This document shows, one piece after another, positions 10,931 through 20,730 of a stretch of DNA of 64,000 bases. Source of the stretch: Pseudogymnoascus destructans (lineage: Eukaryota > Ascomycota > Leotiomycetes > Thelebolales > Thelebolaceae). Location of the stretch: contig NW_020167549.1 in the NCBI RefSeq assembly GCF_001641265.1, forward strand, positions 124,001 through 188,000, given 5' to 3'. Each line of letters starts with the position of its first letter. The stretch's first letter is position 1. The translations under genes and the position numbers were made by a program. The notes under the pieces were generated by a model. It was not told the origin of the DNA and did no database searches. It worked only from the letters and a program-made list of their open reading frames with translations.

Positions 10931-11311
10931 GGCATGCTCGTATGTCACCATTTTATAGGGGATCGGATTGGAGTCATGGCAGTTCCCGCCCAGCCACCAA
11001 GCCACATTATGAACATATACTCTGAAATGGAATCATATGCCTGTCAAGTACGTCGTGCTTACGTCCACGTGAACTTCTGGCATATAATTTGTTCGGCGGG
11101 TATAATTACTTGGAATTGCTTATTGATAGAATGCATATAGGGAAGTTTTGGTTTTAGACCCATAGTTTAGAATTATAATGCCAAATGTCTATTAAGCTAT
11201 ATACTGTGCCCGTTTCTCTAGCTCCGCCTCGAGTCTACCGACTCACCCCTTAGGTGGAGAATACACAGGGTTTCAATCCAAATAATCATCATATGTCCGA
11301 CATGTACTAAT

Positions 11312-11342
11312 TTAAACTTGACGTAGCCCGTTGATTATCTCT
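11312..11342 (-). pseudogene. severed original 3' end of the AflR-like gene
   Basis: If the hAT element and one target duplication are removed, the AflR-like reading frame on the minus strand continues from ...STLST directly into EIINGLRQV and a TAA at 11312-11314. This places the original last ten or so codons on the far side of the transposon. Confidence 0.75.
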
Positions 11343-11350
11343 GTTGACAG
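11343..11350. repeat. hAT target-site duplication, left copy
   Basis: GTTGACAG, identical to 17249-17256. Confidence 0.93.
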
Positions 11351-11687
11351 TAGGCTGCGCACTACTCGCCCAATACTCGGCTCACTCACTCAGTGGGTTA
11401 CTCAGCTGGGTGAGTAGCTGAACCTTTCACTCGACTCGGTGAGTGAGGCCAATACTCAGTTACTCTGTAAAAACCCAGTGAGTACTCGGCTGTCACGTGT
11501 AAGATATATGCATTACGTGAACAGTCCCTCATACGATTAATACTGTTTTATGGTTACAGTTGTAAGTTAACTTAAAGTATTACATTTATCAGCATCACTC
11601 TACCATCTCTAATAAGCTGTGAGAACGAATCACGTATATTCCTCTATCTAAGTACCACGATTATCAGAAGATTATCAGAACACTATA

Positions 11688-14643
11688 TTATATATGCTCA
11701 AGAACATCTTTCCACCTTGCTTGATGAGGCCGGCCAGACCTACTAATACCTAAAGTATTTATAGGGTCTTGACGAGTAGCTTGAAAGATATCAAGTAGAT
11801 CTCTTCCAGTCTTCCGAGGGCGTTGGATAGGCGTTGGTGGCGAGGACGGCATATCCTTATCTTCATCGTCATGAATAGTTGGAAGTATAGGCTCCTCATT
11901 ATTACCATCTTCTCTTATATCTTCATTATCTGGGATATCGTCATCTGGGATGTCGTATAAGGTCTCGTTAAGACGGTCAGCCCTATCTCTTTCTTCACCT
12001 TGTTGGTAGCGCATTTGTCGTTCTTCATGTGCAGCTTGTGATAAGTCTTGCTGTTGCTGTGGCCGCTGAGGATTAAACGGAGGATATTGTACCTTTGAAT
12101 ATGTCTCTCGGATATGTGTATTTGATCGTGGTTCTTCTTCATCGCTGATATATTGTAACTCGATAGAATTGCACATCCGTTGTCGTTGTGCCTCATACTC
12201 TTCTTCGACTTGCTCCTCAGTCATATCAACGACGTCCATCATATCTGCAAGCTTGTCACGATGACCTTGACGATTCTTGTATTGTCGAGAGTAATATATA
12301 AGCATAATACTCTTAATCGTCTCAGGATTAAGTTGACCACGTCGGTGGCCACATACGTCCCTTGCGGCACTAAAGACTCGCTCAACTCCAGACTCAGCAG
12401 CAGGAATACAAAGTATATCACGAGCCATTGCTGATAGACCAGGAAATTGCTCTTCCTTTTGTTGCCAAAATAGCAATATCTTTGTGTAGATATGTGCTAT
12501 ATAAGTTAGAATAAGATTATCAGAAGATTACCAGAAACTTACGAGCATCAAGATAGAGATCAGCCTCATTCACATATTCCTCTCGCTGGCCCCGAGTCCC
12601 ATTTAATGTCTGACTTTGCTGCAATACTAAGGCTAATGGATCCATATCTGCATCTCGTAATCCTGATTGACTCGCAACTCGCACTGTAGAGTACTGCTCT
12701 TTATAAAGAGTCCTAAACTGTTGTTCAAACTCTGTCTCCCAATTTCGTATTGAAAAGTCAAGCTTGCAAACCTTTTTGTTAAAGTGTGAGAGCTTCACAC
12801 TAGGATTTAAGATACTAGCAAATGCGAAGATAGATCCAGTATTTGTGTATAGCTTGTTATAATACTTCCTAATCTTCTTCTCTGCAGCATCGATTGCTAA
12901 AGTCATCTTTGCTGCCCATGGATATGTCTTATGCCGTAGCCGGTGCCGAGTTCCTTCAAGCGTTGATAAGAGTTTTTGATATACTCCAAGTGTATAGCAG
13001 ACAGTAGGTCCGGCTGACGATCCAATGTTTGTTGTAAAGAAGTTGAATGGCCTTGTAAGATCAATGATGTATTCGATGTGCTTCCATTCTAGCTCGCTAA
13101 GTCTGAACATGTGAGCACCATGATCGCCTCGAGTATATTGATTGATTGTTGACTTGAGTTGCTGTGCTCGCAGAAGCATATGGCATGTCGAATCCCATCG
13201 AGTTGATACATCTTGAATAAGTCGAAGAAGCCTCTGAGATGATTGACCCCGGTTCATGTTTGCCTTTTGCAAAGTCATAAACCTGTTCCTTCGAGTTTGA
13301 CTTGAATTAACAAAGATAGTGAGCTTCCGGAGCTATGAGATATTAGAAAAGACTACCAGAAGTTTACCAGAACTAACAAGAGAATATATAGCTTTCCAAG
13401 TGTAAATCCAATACCCTTGTCCTTCTGCAACTTTGCAAGGCCCTCCATCTGATTCTCTTCTTCCCAGTTCATTAAGATCTCTTGATTTGTTGGCGTAATC
13501 CGGATTCGACCAAGGAGAGCACTAAGGGCAAGTTGAATAACGTGAGCTAGGCAGGGTATGTGTTGTACTTTTCCTCCAATGAAATGCTCGTTGTCTGCAA
13601 TACTATCAAGCATTATTTCCACATCTCTCATCATTGAAGTGTTGTTTGACGCATTATCAGTCGTAATGGATATAATTCGTCCTTCTAAATGCTGCCTTGT
13701 GATAACTTTTTCAAGTATTCCACATAACTCAGCACCAGTATGCTCTGTATATATAGGTTCAAACCCAATCAAGACCTCTTGCATTTTACAATGACGGTCG
13801 ATAAATGATGCAATAACACCCATAAATGAAAGTCGAGTAACACTTGACCAACAGTCGAGCGATAATGCAATCTTTGAACCAGGAACAACATCTTGTAGCA
13901 TCTCTTCTTCGATTTGTGTGAGCTTTGTTGTTAAGAGGTTTCGAATAGTTGTTGCTGAGGGTAGTGGATAGTGAGGATTCTGTAAGATAGCAAGCCTTTT
14001 CCATTCAGGATCCTCGACTGAGCGGAACGAGCTATGAGTTGAGATAACTGTGTATAGAACTTGTTCGTAAAATGCCTCTTGTGTGAGAATATGATCCTAT
14101 TATAGATATTAGCCTATATAATTCTGGTAATAATCTGGTAATCCTTACCTGTTGAGGTCGCATCTGATTGATTCGCATTTGATAGAGACTATCCTTACCC
14201 ATCCGTGACTTCTTTTTGCAAATGTCTGATGCAAGATGTGTTGCCATAGACTTTGGGCCAGCAGACTTGATTGCAGGATGCGTAAGGGCCTTCGAACAAT
14301 AGGTACAAATGACACATGGTTCTCCAGAAAGCCGGTCTGCTCCTTGGTGATAAATTCTCCAGTATTGAGAACTCCGGTTGGTTGAATCCCATGCAATCTT
14401 CGTAAGGAGTTTTGTAGTATGATCTGAGTGTTGTTCATACCATCGTGATAGCTTCCACCACTCAATGAATACATCGTGTGTATCCTTAGTCCATTTGATG
14501 AATTGGTTTAATTTGCCAGTATATTCGAGGCCCGCAGGGATTTGATTTAATGAAGGTAGTCGTTGAGAAGAGGGAAGAGAGTCTGAGAATATATTAGAAA
14601 TAGGATTGTCAGAGTCAAACAACTCTGAATATTGCGATGACAT
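11688..14643 (-). CDS. hAT-family transposase (BED finger, hATC dimerisation domain)
   Basis: Four exons on the minus strand: 14643-14149, 14096-~13368, ~13332-12543 and 12496-11688, giving roughly 940 residues. Exon 1 holds a BED-like finger (CVICTYC ... THLASDIC). Exon 2 holds the first catalytic Asp (IALSLDCWSS) and the second (SITTDNASNN). Exon 3 has the insertion-domain region (DVSTRWDSTCHML). Exon 4 has the hATC segment with the catalytic Glu (AAESGVERVFSAARD) followed by a ~150-residue acidic, proline-rich tail. Introns at 14148-14097 and 12542-12497 splice in frame; the third (about 13367-13333) needs an unusually short intron or a weak donor. No stop or frameshift was found inside exons, so this copy may encode active transposase. 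Confidence 0.9.
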
Positions 14644-14762
14644 TTGGCAAGTAGCAAATTGTTTGATTATCAGAAGATTACCAGAAGTCTGGCTACGATG
14701 AAATACTTAAATCTCTATAGCCCCTATTCGCGTCGGAAAATCAAATACTCCATTTCTCTCCT

Positions 14763-15911
14763 CTACTCTAACTCCAGAAACAACATATCCTGTGCAGCTG
14801 ATACCTTAGCCCACTTTTCCTTATCAAATTTCTTAGAGTAGACAAGTAAGAACGCCTCTTTGAAGCTAGAACTATGAGTGGAGACTTGTAACCATCCGTT
14901 GTCGACAAGATTGTAAGACTTTGGGTACCACTGCGCAGGTCCTGGTAATTGGGCCCACTTTCCAAACTTCCAAGCTGTAAAGTTTGTCCAAACTGCCTGC
15001 TCGTACAAACAGAAATATTTATGTGGTGGGATAACGTTGTGAAAAGTGCTATAATAAACAATTAGTATCTCTAGAAGATTGCTAGAATGATCAGAGACGT
15101 ACCCTTCTTCTACATCAATCCATGGCATATATTCAAAGAGATGCTCGCTTCTTTCTCAGCTTTCCAGCCTTTCTCGTATATGAGCGGATACAGCTATCCC
15201 AGAAATGTTGCCACTTGCGGAAATTGGACTCTTCATGGGCCTATCAACCATTAGTATTACCAGAAGATTACCAGAAGATTACCAGACTATGAGGTACCAA
15301 CATCAATGCGTGCTTGAGTTAAGAGAGCCTGGATGCTAGCGATCTCTTCATCAGAAAGCTCATCTGGTAGAACAGCCTCGTCATTTAAAATATCGTCGCG
15401 CCGTAACATAAGCTCCAACTCTAAATCGTCTTCAACCTCAGTATCCTCCCATTCGCTGTTATGATCGTCATCGATTGGGATACTGGTGATACCCTCAAAT
15501 GCAGCAAGCTCAGACAGAAGTTGTGGCGGAGTAGATGGTGGGGCTTGTGGAGAAGAAGAAGGGGCGCTAGTATTCTTGACTTTCTGATTCGCAATGCAAG
15601 ATGCATGGGTGCCCTTTTCAGTCCTGTTTATAGTTAGATTAAGGCTACCAGAGATTACCAGAAGGAACTTACCGAACACGAATACGCTCAACCTTCAATT
15701 CATTCTGTAGACGTGTCTTGTCTTCAGCAGAGGCAGCGATATACTTTGCAGACTTGTATAACTTCTTTAAGTAGTAGCTCAGATCGCCATGGTCAGCCTT
15801 GAGTGCTAAATGAACAGCCTTCTCATCTTCAGTAAGGTTGGAGACGCGGTTGCGAGCTTTGATAGTATTCAAATTAGTGGAGAGTTCTTCAGGTGCCTTG
15901 CGTTTCGCCAT
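14763..15911 (-). CDS. unrecognised hAT cargo gene with acidic segment
   Basis: ATG at 15911 follows directly after a likely 5'UTR splice acceptor. Exon 1 (to ~15673) gives MAKRKAPEELSTN and a charged helical stretch. After an intron (15672-15624) comes a strongly acidic segment (DDDHNSEWEDTEVEDDLELE and DELSDEEIASIQ). After a second intron (15297-15241) comes FRKWQHFWDSCIRSYTRKAG. Here the frame seems to need one more small intron or a frameshift before EHLFEYMPWIDVEEG. After intron 15102-15049 a Trp/Tyr-rich last exon ends at 14763-14765. I do not recognise the family. It is transcribed divergently from the H3-like gene from a shared ~400-bp promoter. A histone-chaperone-like role would fit the acidic segment and its partner but is pure inference. 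Confidence 0.55.
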
Positions 15912-16305
15912 GCTAAACACGTGATTAGCAGAAGATCATCAGAAGTTCTGACTGTAGAATCAAGATAATAAACTTACTTGAGGTCCTAGTGAAGAGGTAA
16001 AGCGCAAAAGAGAAGAAGAATGTGTAGATCGGAACGTAACCAAGGAAGGTGGTTGGTTGTAAGGTTGTTGTTTTTTTAAAGTTGCAAACAATTATATTCG
16101 TCAAGGAATATTCACCTGCAAATAATTACTGTTCTAAACAACACTACAACGCGTACCTTCAAATAAAACACATACCTTTCAACCTCTACCTCTTTCTTTA
16201 CTCTTTCTACAACATCCTTGCTACAAACTCACTGTAAGTACATATATCTTTTGATCTACTTCTTTGTCTTGTGTATACTTCACTAACTCATCTTAATGTT
16301 AGCAA
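15912..16305. promoter_or_regulatory. shared divergent promoter of the two hAT cargo genes
   Basis: Transcription runs leftward into the acidic-protein gene and rightward into the H3-like gene. Each side has a likely 5'UTR intron: GTAAGT at 15977-15972 to an acceptor just before ATG 15911 (minus), and GTAAGT at 16233 to TTAG at 16299-16302 just before ATG 16306 (plus). The minus-side intron again contains TTCTGATGATCTTCTG, a variant of the element's intron motif. Confidence 0.55.
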
Positions 16306-16938
16306 ATGGCTCGTATTAAGCAAACTGCTAGGAGATCAACTGGCGGCACAGCACCAAGGATGCCACTTGGATTACAGGCTGGCTCTAGGCTTGGTGGAAA
16401 GGGAAAGGGAAAGGAAAAGGCTGTGCGCACAGCAAGAAAAGCTCCAGTTCGCTCATCTCAAGCTTGCAACAATCATGCTCAGAAGGCCATGCGCCGTGCA
16501 AAGTCTGGTAAGAGGATTACCAGAGGATTACCAGAACTCTCTAATAAACATATAGGCACCAAGGCTCTCCGCGATATCAGAAGACAGCAACTTGATACTC
16601 GCCTGATTATTCCAAAGCTCTCATTCCAGCGTCTTGTTAGGGAAATCGCACAAGACTTCAAGTCCAATCTTCGCTTCCAGCAATCTGCTATCCTAGCTCT
16701 CCAGGAAGCTGCCGAATGCTTCCTCATTCGAGAATTTGAGAGTATGATACTTGAACATAGTGACAGGGACATACTAACAGTTATAGTGACAAATCTCCTT
16801 GCTATTCATGCGAAGAGAGTGACAATTCAGGCAAAGGATATGGTATTGGTTCGGCGTTTGCGGGATATGATGTTTAATCATGGAGCTGTAGGCTTAATCG
16901 ATGGAAATGTCTCTCACCCAGGAATGAAGGTTAGATAA
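16306..16938 (+). CDS. histone H3-like protein carried by the hAT element
   Basis: ATG at 16306 opens MARIKQTARRSTGG, an almost canonical H3 start. Two introns fit: 16508-16555 (48 nt) and 16742-16786 (45 nt); both are multiples of three without stops, so the unspliced frame also stays open. The spliced product is about 179 residues. The fold region is very H3-like: FQRLVREIAQDFKSNLRFQQ, then ALQEAAECFL, and after the second splice FEMTNLLAIHAKRVTI and LVRRLRD. The tail is about 23 residues longer than in H3. Lys4, Ser10 and Lys79 equivalents are kept; Lys9 is Arg, Thr3 is Ile, Lys14 is Thr and Lys18 is Met. The C-terminus extends ~20 residues past the usual end. Its position inside the element's TSDs makes it cargo, not a host histone gene. 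Confidence 0.85.
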   Translation: MARIKQTARRSTGGTAPRMPLGLQAGSRLGGKGKGKEKAVRTARKAPVRSSQACNNHAQKAMRRAKSGKRITRGLPELSNKHIGTKALRDIRRQQLDTRLIIPKLSFQRLVREIAQDFKSNLRFQQSAILALQEAAECFLIREFESMILEHSDRDILTVIVTNLLAIHAKRVTIQAKDMVLVRRLRDMMFNHGAVGLIDGNVSHPGMKVR

Positions 16939-17050
16939 GTTCTGGCAACCTTCTGGTAACCTGGTACCTAAAGGCAAAGGTTATAGTGTGGAATAGGATA
17001 TCAACGACATGGGAATGGAGTTATTGAGTTATGGCGTTTTACGATATCGA
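16924..17050 (+). other. possible 3' intron / UTR of the H3-like gene with the element's intron motif
   Basis: Directly at the stop codon the sequence reads GTTAGATAAGTTCTGGCAAC, then CTTCTGGTAACC, and about 58 nt after the GT comes GGTTATAG. This could be one more intron of the same motif-bearing type, which would give a different C-terminus, or a 3'UTR intron. Confidence 0.35.
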
Positions 17051-17223
17051 TATCAATGTGAAGTCACGATCACACCCCCTTTTCAATGACTAATCAAACA
17101 CGTGATATAACTGGGTTGCCAAGACCTATACTAGGTACCCGGCAAGTGAGTAATCCTCATTCAACAATACTCGGGATATGAGTGAGTAACTCAGCTGGGT
17201 GAGTAGAAATTCTACTACTCGAC

Positions 17224-18771
17224 TCATGAGTACCCAGTGCGCAGCCTAGTTGACAGAGTACTCAAGCTCTTGCGAACATCTCTCTCCATTTGGTCCAAGG
17301 TGCCAGCCAGGATAGAAGTCAACGCCATTCTGTCACTATCTCCTGCAGCCCTAGGACGGCCCCAGTACCTCATCTTCGGAGCTATATTTTGACCTTCTCT
17401 CTCCTTTGGCCCTTTGAGTTTCGGTGACAGCTGGTTCACTAACCTCTGCACGCGATGCAGCTCACCAAGAACAATCTGAGCAGCCACACGCTCGCTGACA
17501 CGGTCGTCATACGATCCATTGGGGGCATGACTTGGCGCTCTCATCCAGTCGTCGCTACCAGAAGTAGTGCTGATCGATAGCCTTACTGGATTGTCAGCTT
17601 CTGGCTCGCTTTTTCCAGTCTTGTGGGATTGTGCCTGCGCCACAGTGGCGTATCGTTCCAATACCTTCAGCACGATCATGGAGATGACTGTCAGCAAGAA
17701 GCTATCTTCAACGCACGAAGAACATGCAAGTTTGCTACTGACAACCTCCATGCTTTGCTTATTTTCGAAGACGACAGCCTGCGCTGAGGCAGCATTAGCA
17801 GTTTTTGGCATGTCCGTGGTATCCGGACTAGGAGATTCCGTGCGAAAAGAGGTTGAGCCAGTGGAAAGCTTCTTCAAGAGATCCAGTGCCTGCATCAGAC
17901 ATCCGCACGACGAGGTTTCGGTGATGTCCGATATACTCGTCTTCCCAGTCCGCAGCGAATGGATATTGGAGGCAGTTGATGACGCCGCGCTCGATGTGCT
18001 CAATAAATCAAGTGACAATGGTGTGTCCAATGAAGCATGGTCAAAATCGATCCTCTCGGCGGGCATGAGCAGCGACTCAATATCATTTGGTGTTTGCGTG
18101 ATGCTACCAGTGATGCCACCGCACTCCATTCCAAGAAGGTCAAACGGAGAGTCCATGGCTGACATGGTGAAATCCATGTCGTTGCCCTCAAATCCAAAAT
18201 CTACTAGACCGGAGAATATGCCGACCTCGCCAGGTACAGAAAATTGTGCTGCATTTGTTGCAAACACACTCTCTCGTCTTGGAGACGCCGGGACGCTTAG
18301 GCTTAAAGGTGTCATAAGGTAGCCATCGGTGCCATACGAATTGGTTGGAATTATTGTGCCTCCTTTTGATAGCAGGCCGGCCGCGGGAGTGGGTTGCATC
18401 TCTCGAGGTGTCTCCCACTCCATAGACCGACTGGTCTCGGTATTGGATTTAGTATTGGGGTTAGAGTTGGAGCTGAAGCTTGTTCCAAGGCTCCCGCTGG
18501 ACTGGCATCGACTTGTGCTGCTCCCCGTGCTGCTCCCTGTGCTGTTGCTTGTGTTGTTGCTTGTGTTGTTCTCACGCCTGCGCCCAGGACGTTTAGCCAA
18601 GAAGTACTGGCATGTGATGCCACGGCATTCGCATTTTGAGCATGATGGTTTTTCTTTGGGACATTTAACCTTGGAAATGGCACAGGCATGGCAGCTATCG
18701 CGAAGCTTTGACCGTGATGATATCTGCTTACGCGTCCGATTAACTTGGTTGTCGGATTCTAAGTCCAACAT
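17224..18771 (-). CDS. AflR-like Zn2Cys6 regulator with C-terminus altered by hAT insertion
   Basis: A single 515-residue frame, ATG at 18771. Residues ~27-56 form a binuclear zinc cluster, SCHACAISKVKCPKEKPSC followed by SKCECRGITCQY (C-X2-C-X6-C-X6-C-X2-C-X6-C), then a basic KRPGRRR and a Thr/Ser/Asn-rich linker. The C-terminal half has the AflR-type helical region (VLERYATVAQAQ, LGELHRVQRLVNQLSPKLKG). This resembles AflR/MdpE, which bind cluster promoters together with an AflJ-like partner (7340-8809). The hAT element entered at 17249-17256: the last seven residues (RLRTGYS) and the stop come from transposon DNA, replacing about nine original residues. The DNA-binding region is untouched, so the protein may still work. 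Confidence 0.83.
   Translation of the reverse strand: MLDLESDNQVNRTRKQISSRSKLRDSCHACAISKVKCPKEKPSCSKCECRGITCQYFLAKRPGRRRENNTSNNTSNSTGSSTGSSTSRCQSSGSLGTSFSSNSNPNTKSNTETSRSMEWETPREMQPTPAAGLLSKGGTIIPTNSYGTDGYLMTPLSLSVPASPRRESVFATNAAQFSVPGEVGIFSGLVDFGFEGNDMDFTMSAMDSPFDLLGMECGGITGSITQTPNDIESLLMPAERIDFDHASLDTPLSLDLLSTSSAASSTASNIHSLRTGKTSISDITETSSCGCLMQALDLLKKLSTGSTSFRTESPSPDTTDMPKTANAASAQAVVFENKQSMEVVSSKLACSSCVEDSFLLTVISMIVLKVLERYATVAQAQSHKTGKSEPEADNPVRLSISTTSGSDDWMRAPSHAPNGSYDDRVSERVAAQIVLGELHRVQRLVNQLSPKLKGPKEREGQNIAPKMRYWGRPRAAGDSDRMALTSILAGTLDQMERDVRKSLSTLSTRLRTGYS
17249..17256. repeat. hAT target-site duplication, right copy
   Basis: GTTGACAG, identical to 11343-11350. It lies inside the coding frame of the AflR-like gene (complement of ...CTGTCAAC). 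Confidence 0.93.
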
Positions 18772-20050
18772 TGCGTTTCGTTGGATCGCACCGAGGGCGG
18801 AGCCCCGTATAGTTATACAGACAGCACACAGGCGACACTGCGCAGTGTCCTACCATAAATAATTCAAAGTTCTGATAAGAGGACTATCTCAGCTAGGGAG
18901 GCAACTAGGTTACGAGTTGGGTTGAAAAGGATTCAACAATGACCTGACCTTGAGCTTGTAACTTATACGATATGCGCATTCCGAAGCTAGAACTTACATA
19001 ATTCAACGGCGAAAGGAGGTGCAAAAATGTCTTACGGCTGCTTTCGAGCTGAAGAATTCCAACGGTGTTATGCCCCACGTGTGAGATCCGGACTGGAAAC
19101 GTAGACTCAGTGTCTTAGGATAGATACTCAGCTGAGCCTTCAGCTGAGCAACGTTCCGTGTCACAATGCATGGTGCATGGTTAGTTACACTCATGCTAGG
19201 TTTAACTCAGTCAGAAGATTACAGCATTTCTACTCGCGTGGAATACCTTCGGCGCATGAGCTTTAGAGGGTGGTCGCACGACAGTATTTCACCGTTGTGT
19301 TAAGTATCTGTATTTCTTTGTCTGAAATCAAGTCTAAACTGACGCCAGATATTCCTCGCCGAAGGGTGAGTCTATGCCAGCATTTTGTGTATAGAAAATA
19401 GATTCATCATAATAGTTAACTGGTAGATCACACTTCACTCTGTAACCGAAATCTGGACTTGCAACAAATGGTCTCTTGAAAGTAATTATCCTCTACCTCT
19501 TTAAGAGAAACATGCTAATTTCATAAGGGACAAGTCCATGGCTCAGTAAGCTGCAGCGAGCGGATGACGATTGTTTCTGGGATGATAACCCCGAGTTGAT
19601 AATCTGACTCATAAATATCATCGGGGTGTCCGAATCAATAAGCCTTTCCTACGCGGCCAAACTACACAGTACTTTTGAAGGACTCGTATAGTTCCTAGTC
19701 TGGCGGCCATAACAGACGGTTGCCGGGAATCCGCGGAACCTTGGAACAGTCTATATGGTCCCAGAAATTGTTCGAGGTCCAGCTCCAACGACCAATACGA
19801 ACCTAAATTACCAACAGATAGAACAGCCTAGTTAATCGATAAAAAACTGAATTTGGAGCACCCCCTTGCTGGCTCTTCGCATGGTGGACATTTACGCACT
19901 CTCTCAGTACCACATATAGGGCCGAAAAGACTGGTGGACTATTCCTAGTGTAGTAATACTACCTACTGGCTTAAACATCCAACTCATCCGATGACGACGA
20001 AGTATCTGAACAACACAAAGGTCACACAGTTGCATGTGACGTGCAGTCGT
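18772..20050. other. intergenic, promoter side of the AflR-like gene
   Basis: 1.3 kb without a recognisable gene. A TCAGCTGA-type palindrome occurs twice at about 19126-19148. The short frame at 19003-19194 shows no family features. Confidence 0.5.
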
Positions 20051-20730
20051 CATGAGTAAATGGTTCCTCGCCTCTCTGCATCCGCCACCGATTCGTCGCC
20101 GCCATCGGCCCCGGCAACTCTAAATAGCCACCCCCATTTCTTGAGAAACACTTCCGACATCTCCTACCCCGTGATATCCCAAGGCGGCGACCACGCAATA
20201 ATGCCGCGTCGCTCGACCTCGTCGTCGGGAAAGCCTTCGAACAGCCCGCCGATGCAGTCGGCCCAGAGCTCGTCCTCATCGAAGGTGCCAGCGGCCCGGA
20301 TTAACCGGTCCCGCCCCTCGGGACACGGGAACATGTCGATCCAGTCGCCGTGCGGCCTGCGGGACCGTTTGTTGAAGGGCGGTGGGTAGGAGTGATAAAG
20401 GGAGTAGTTCGGGCTTGGTGGGGTAGGGGATGATGTGGATAATTTCTTCGCCACAGTCGAGCGGTGTGACAAGGATGCCTGAGATTAAAGTTCGGTTGAC
20501 AGCCAGGGCGCGGAGGGCGTTTAACTGGAGGAGTGTGATGAGATGGTCTGGACAGAGGGGGAAGATAATGTTAAACTGGGCTTTTCTCTGTTTGTCTGGC
20601 AGCAAGGCACCCCTCGCATTGTATAGTTCCTTAATACGGGATGCTGGCACGACGGAGATGGATTGCTGCTTAATATCCCAGCATTCTACCAGCTCCTCTG
20701 ATTTAACCGGTGTCTTATTTTCAGCCAGGG
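20051..20730 (-). pseudogene. DUF3425 (bZIP-associated) protein, decayed
   Basis: The minus strand shows the typical C-terminal domain of fungal bZIP-like DUF3425 proteins in pieces: PLCPDHLITLLQLNALRALA (about 20555-20500), then after a frameshift HGDWIDMFPCPEGRDRLIR and FDEDELWADCIGGLFEG, then WSPPWDIT followed by a TAG at 20166-20168 and, in the same frame beyond the stop, SEVFLKKWGWLFR. One frameshift plus one nonsense codon in otherwise well conserved sequence indicates recent loss. The N-terminal bZIP part is not recognised upstream, so the gene may also be truncated. Confidence 0.75.

Larger units (their letters stand above)
11351..17248. mobile_element. hAT transposon with histone H3-like cargo, 5898 bp
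   Basis: The left end TAGGCTGCGCAC (11351-11362) is mirrored exactly at the right end (17237-17248), and both are bordered by the same 8-bp sequence GTTGACAG (11343-11350, 17249-17256), the target duplication size of hAT elements. Subterminal regions are crowded with ACTC/GAGT motifs and share ACTCAGCTGGGTGAGTAG near both ends, as expected for transposase-binding repeats. Inside are a four-exon hAT transposase (minus), an unknown gene with an acidic segment (minus) and an H3-like histone (plus). Transposase frames are open and both ends are intact, so insertion looks recent and the element may be autonomous. It interrupts the AflR-like regulator. Confidence 0.95.

Noticed and set aside
16306..16938. 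H3-like gene as a host core histone or CENP-A
   Set aside because: It lies inside the hAT target duplications. The loop and FKSNLRF region are H3-like rather than CENP-A-like, although the TIQAKD segment is closer to CENP-A; the tail differs from both.
18329..18862. 177-residue plus-strand frame
   Set aside because: It is antisense to the AflR-like gene and consists of repeats (LLLVLLLVL) mirroring its Asn/Thr/Ser-rich linker.
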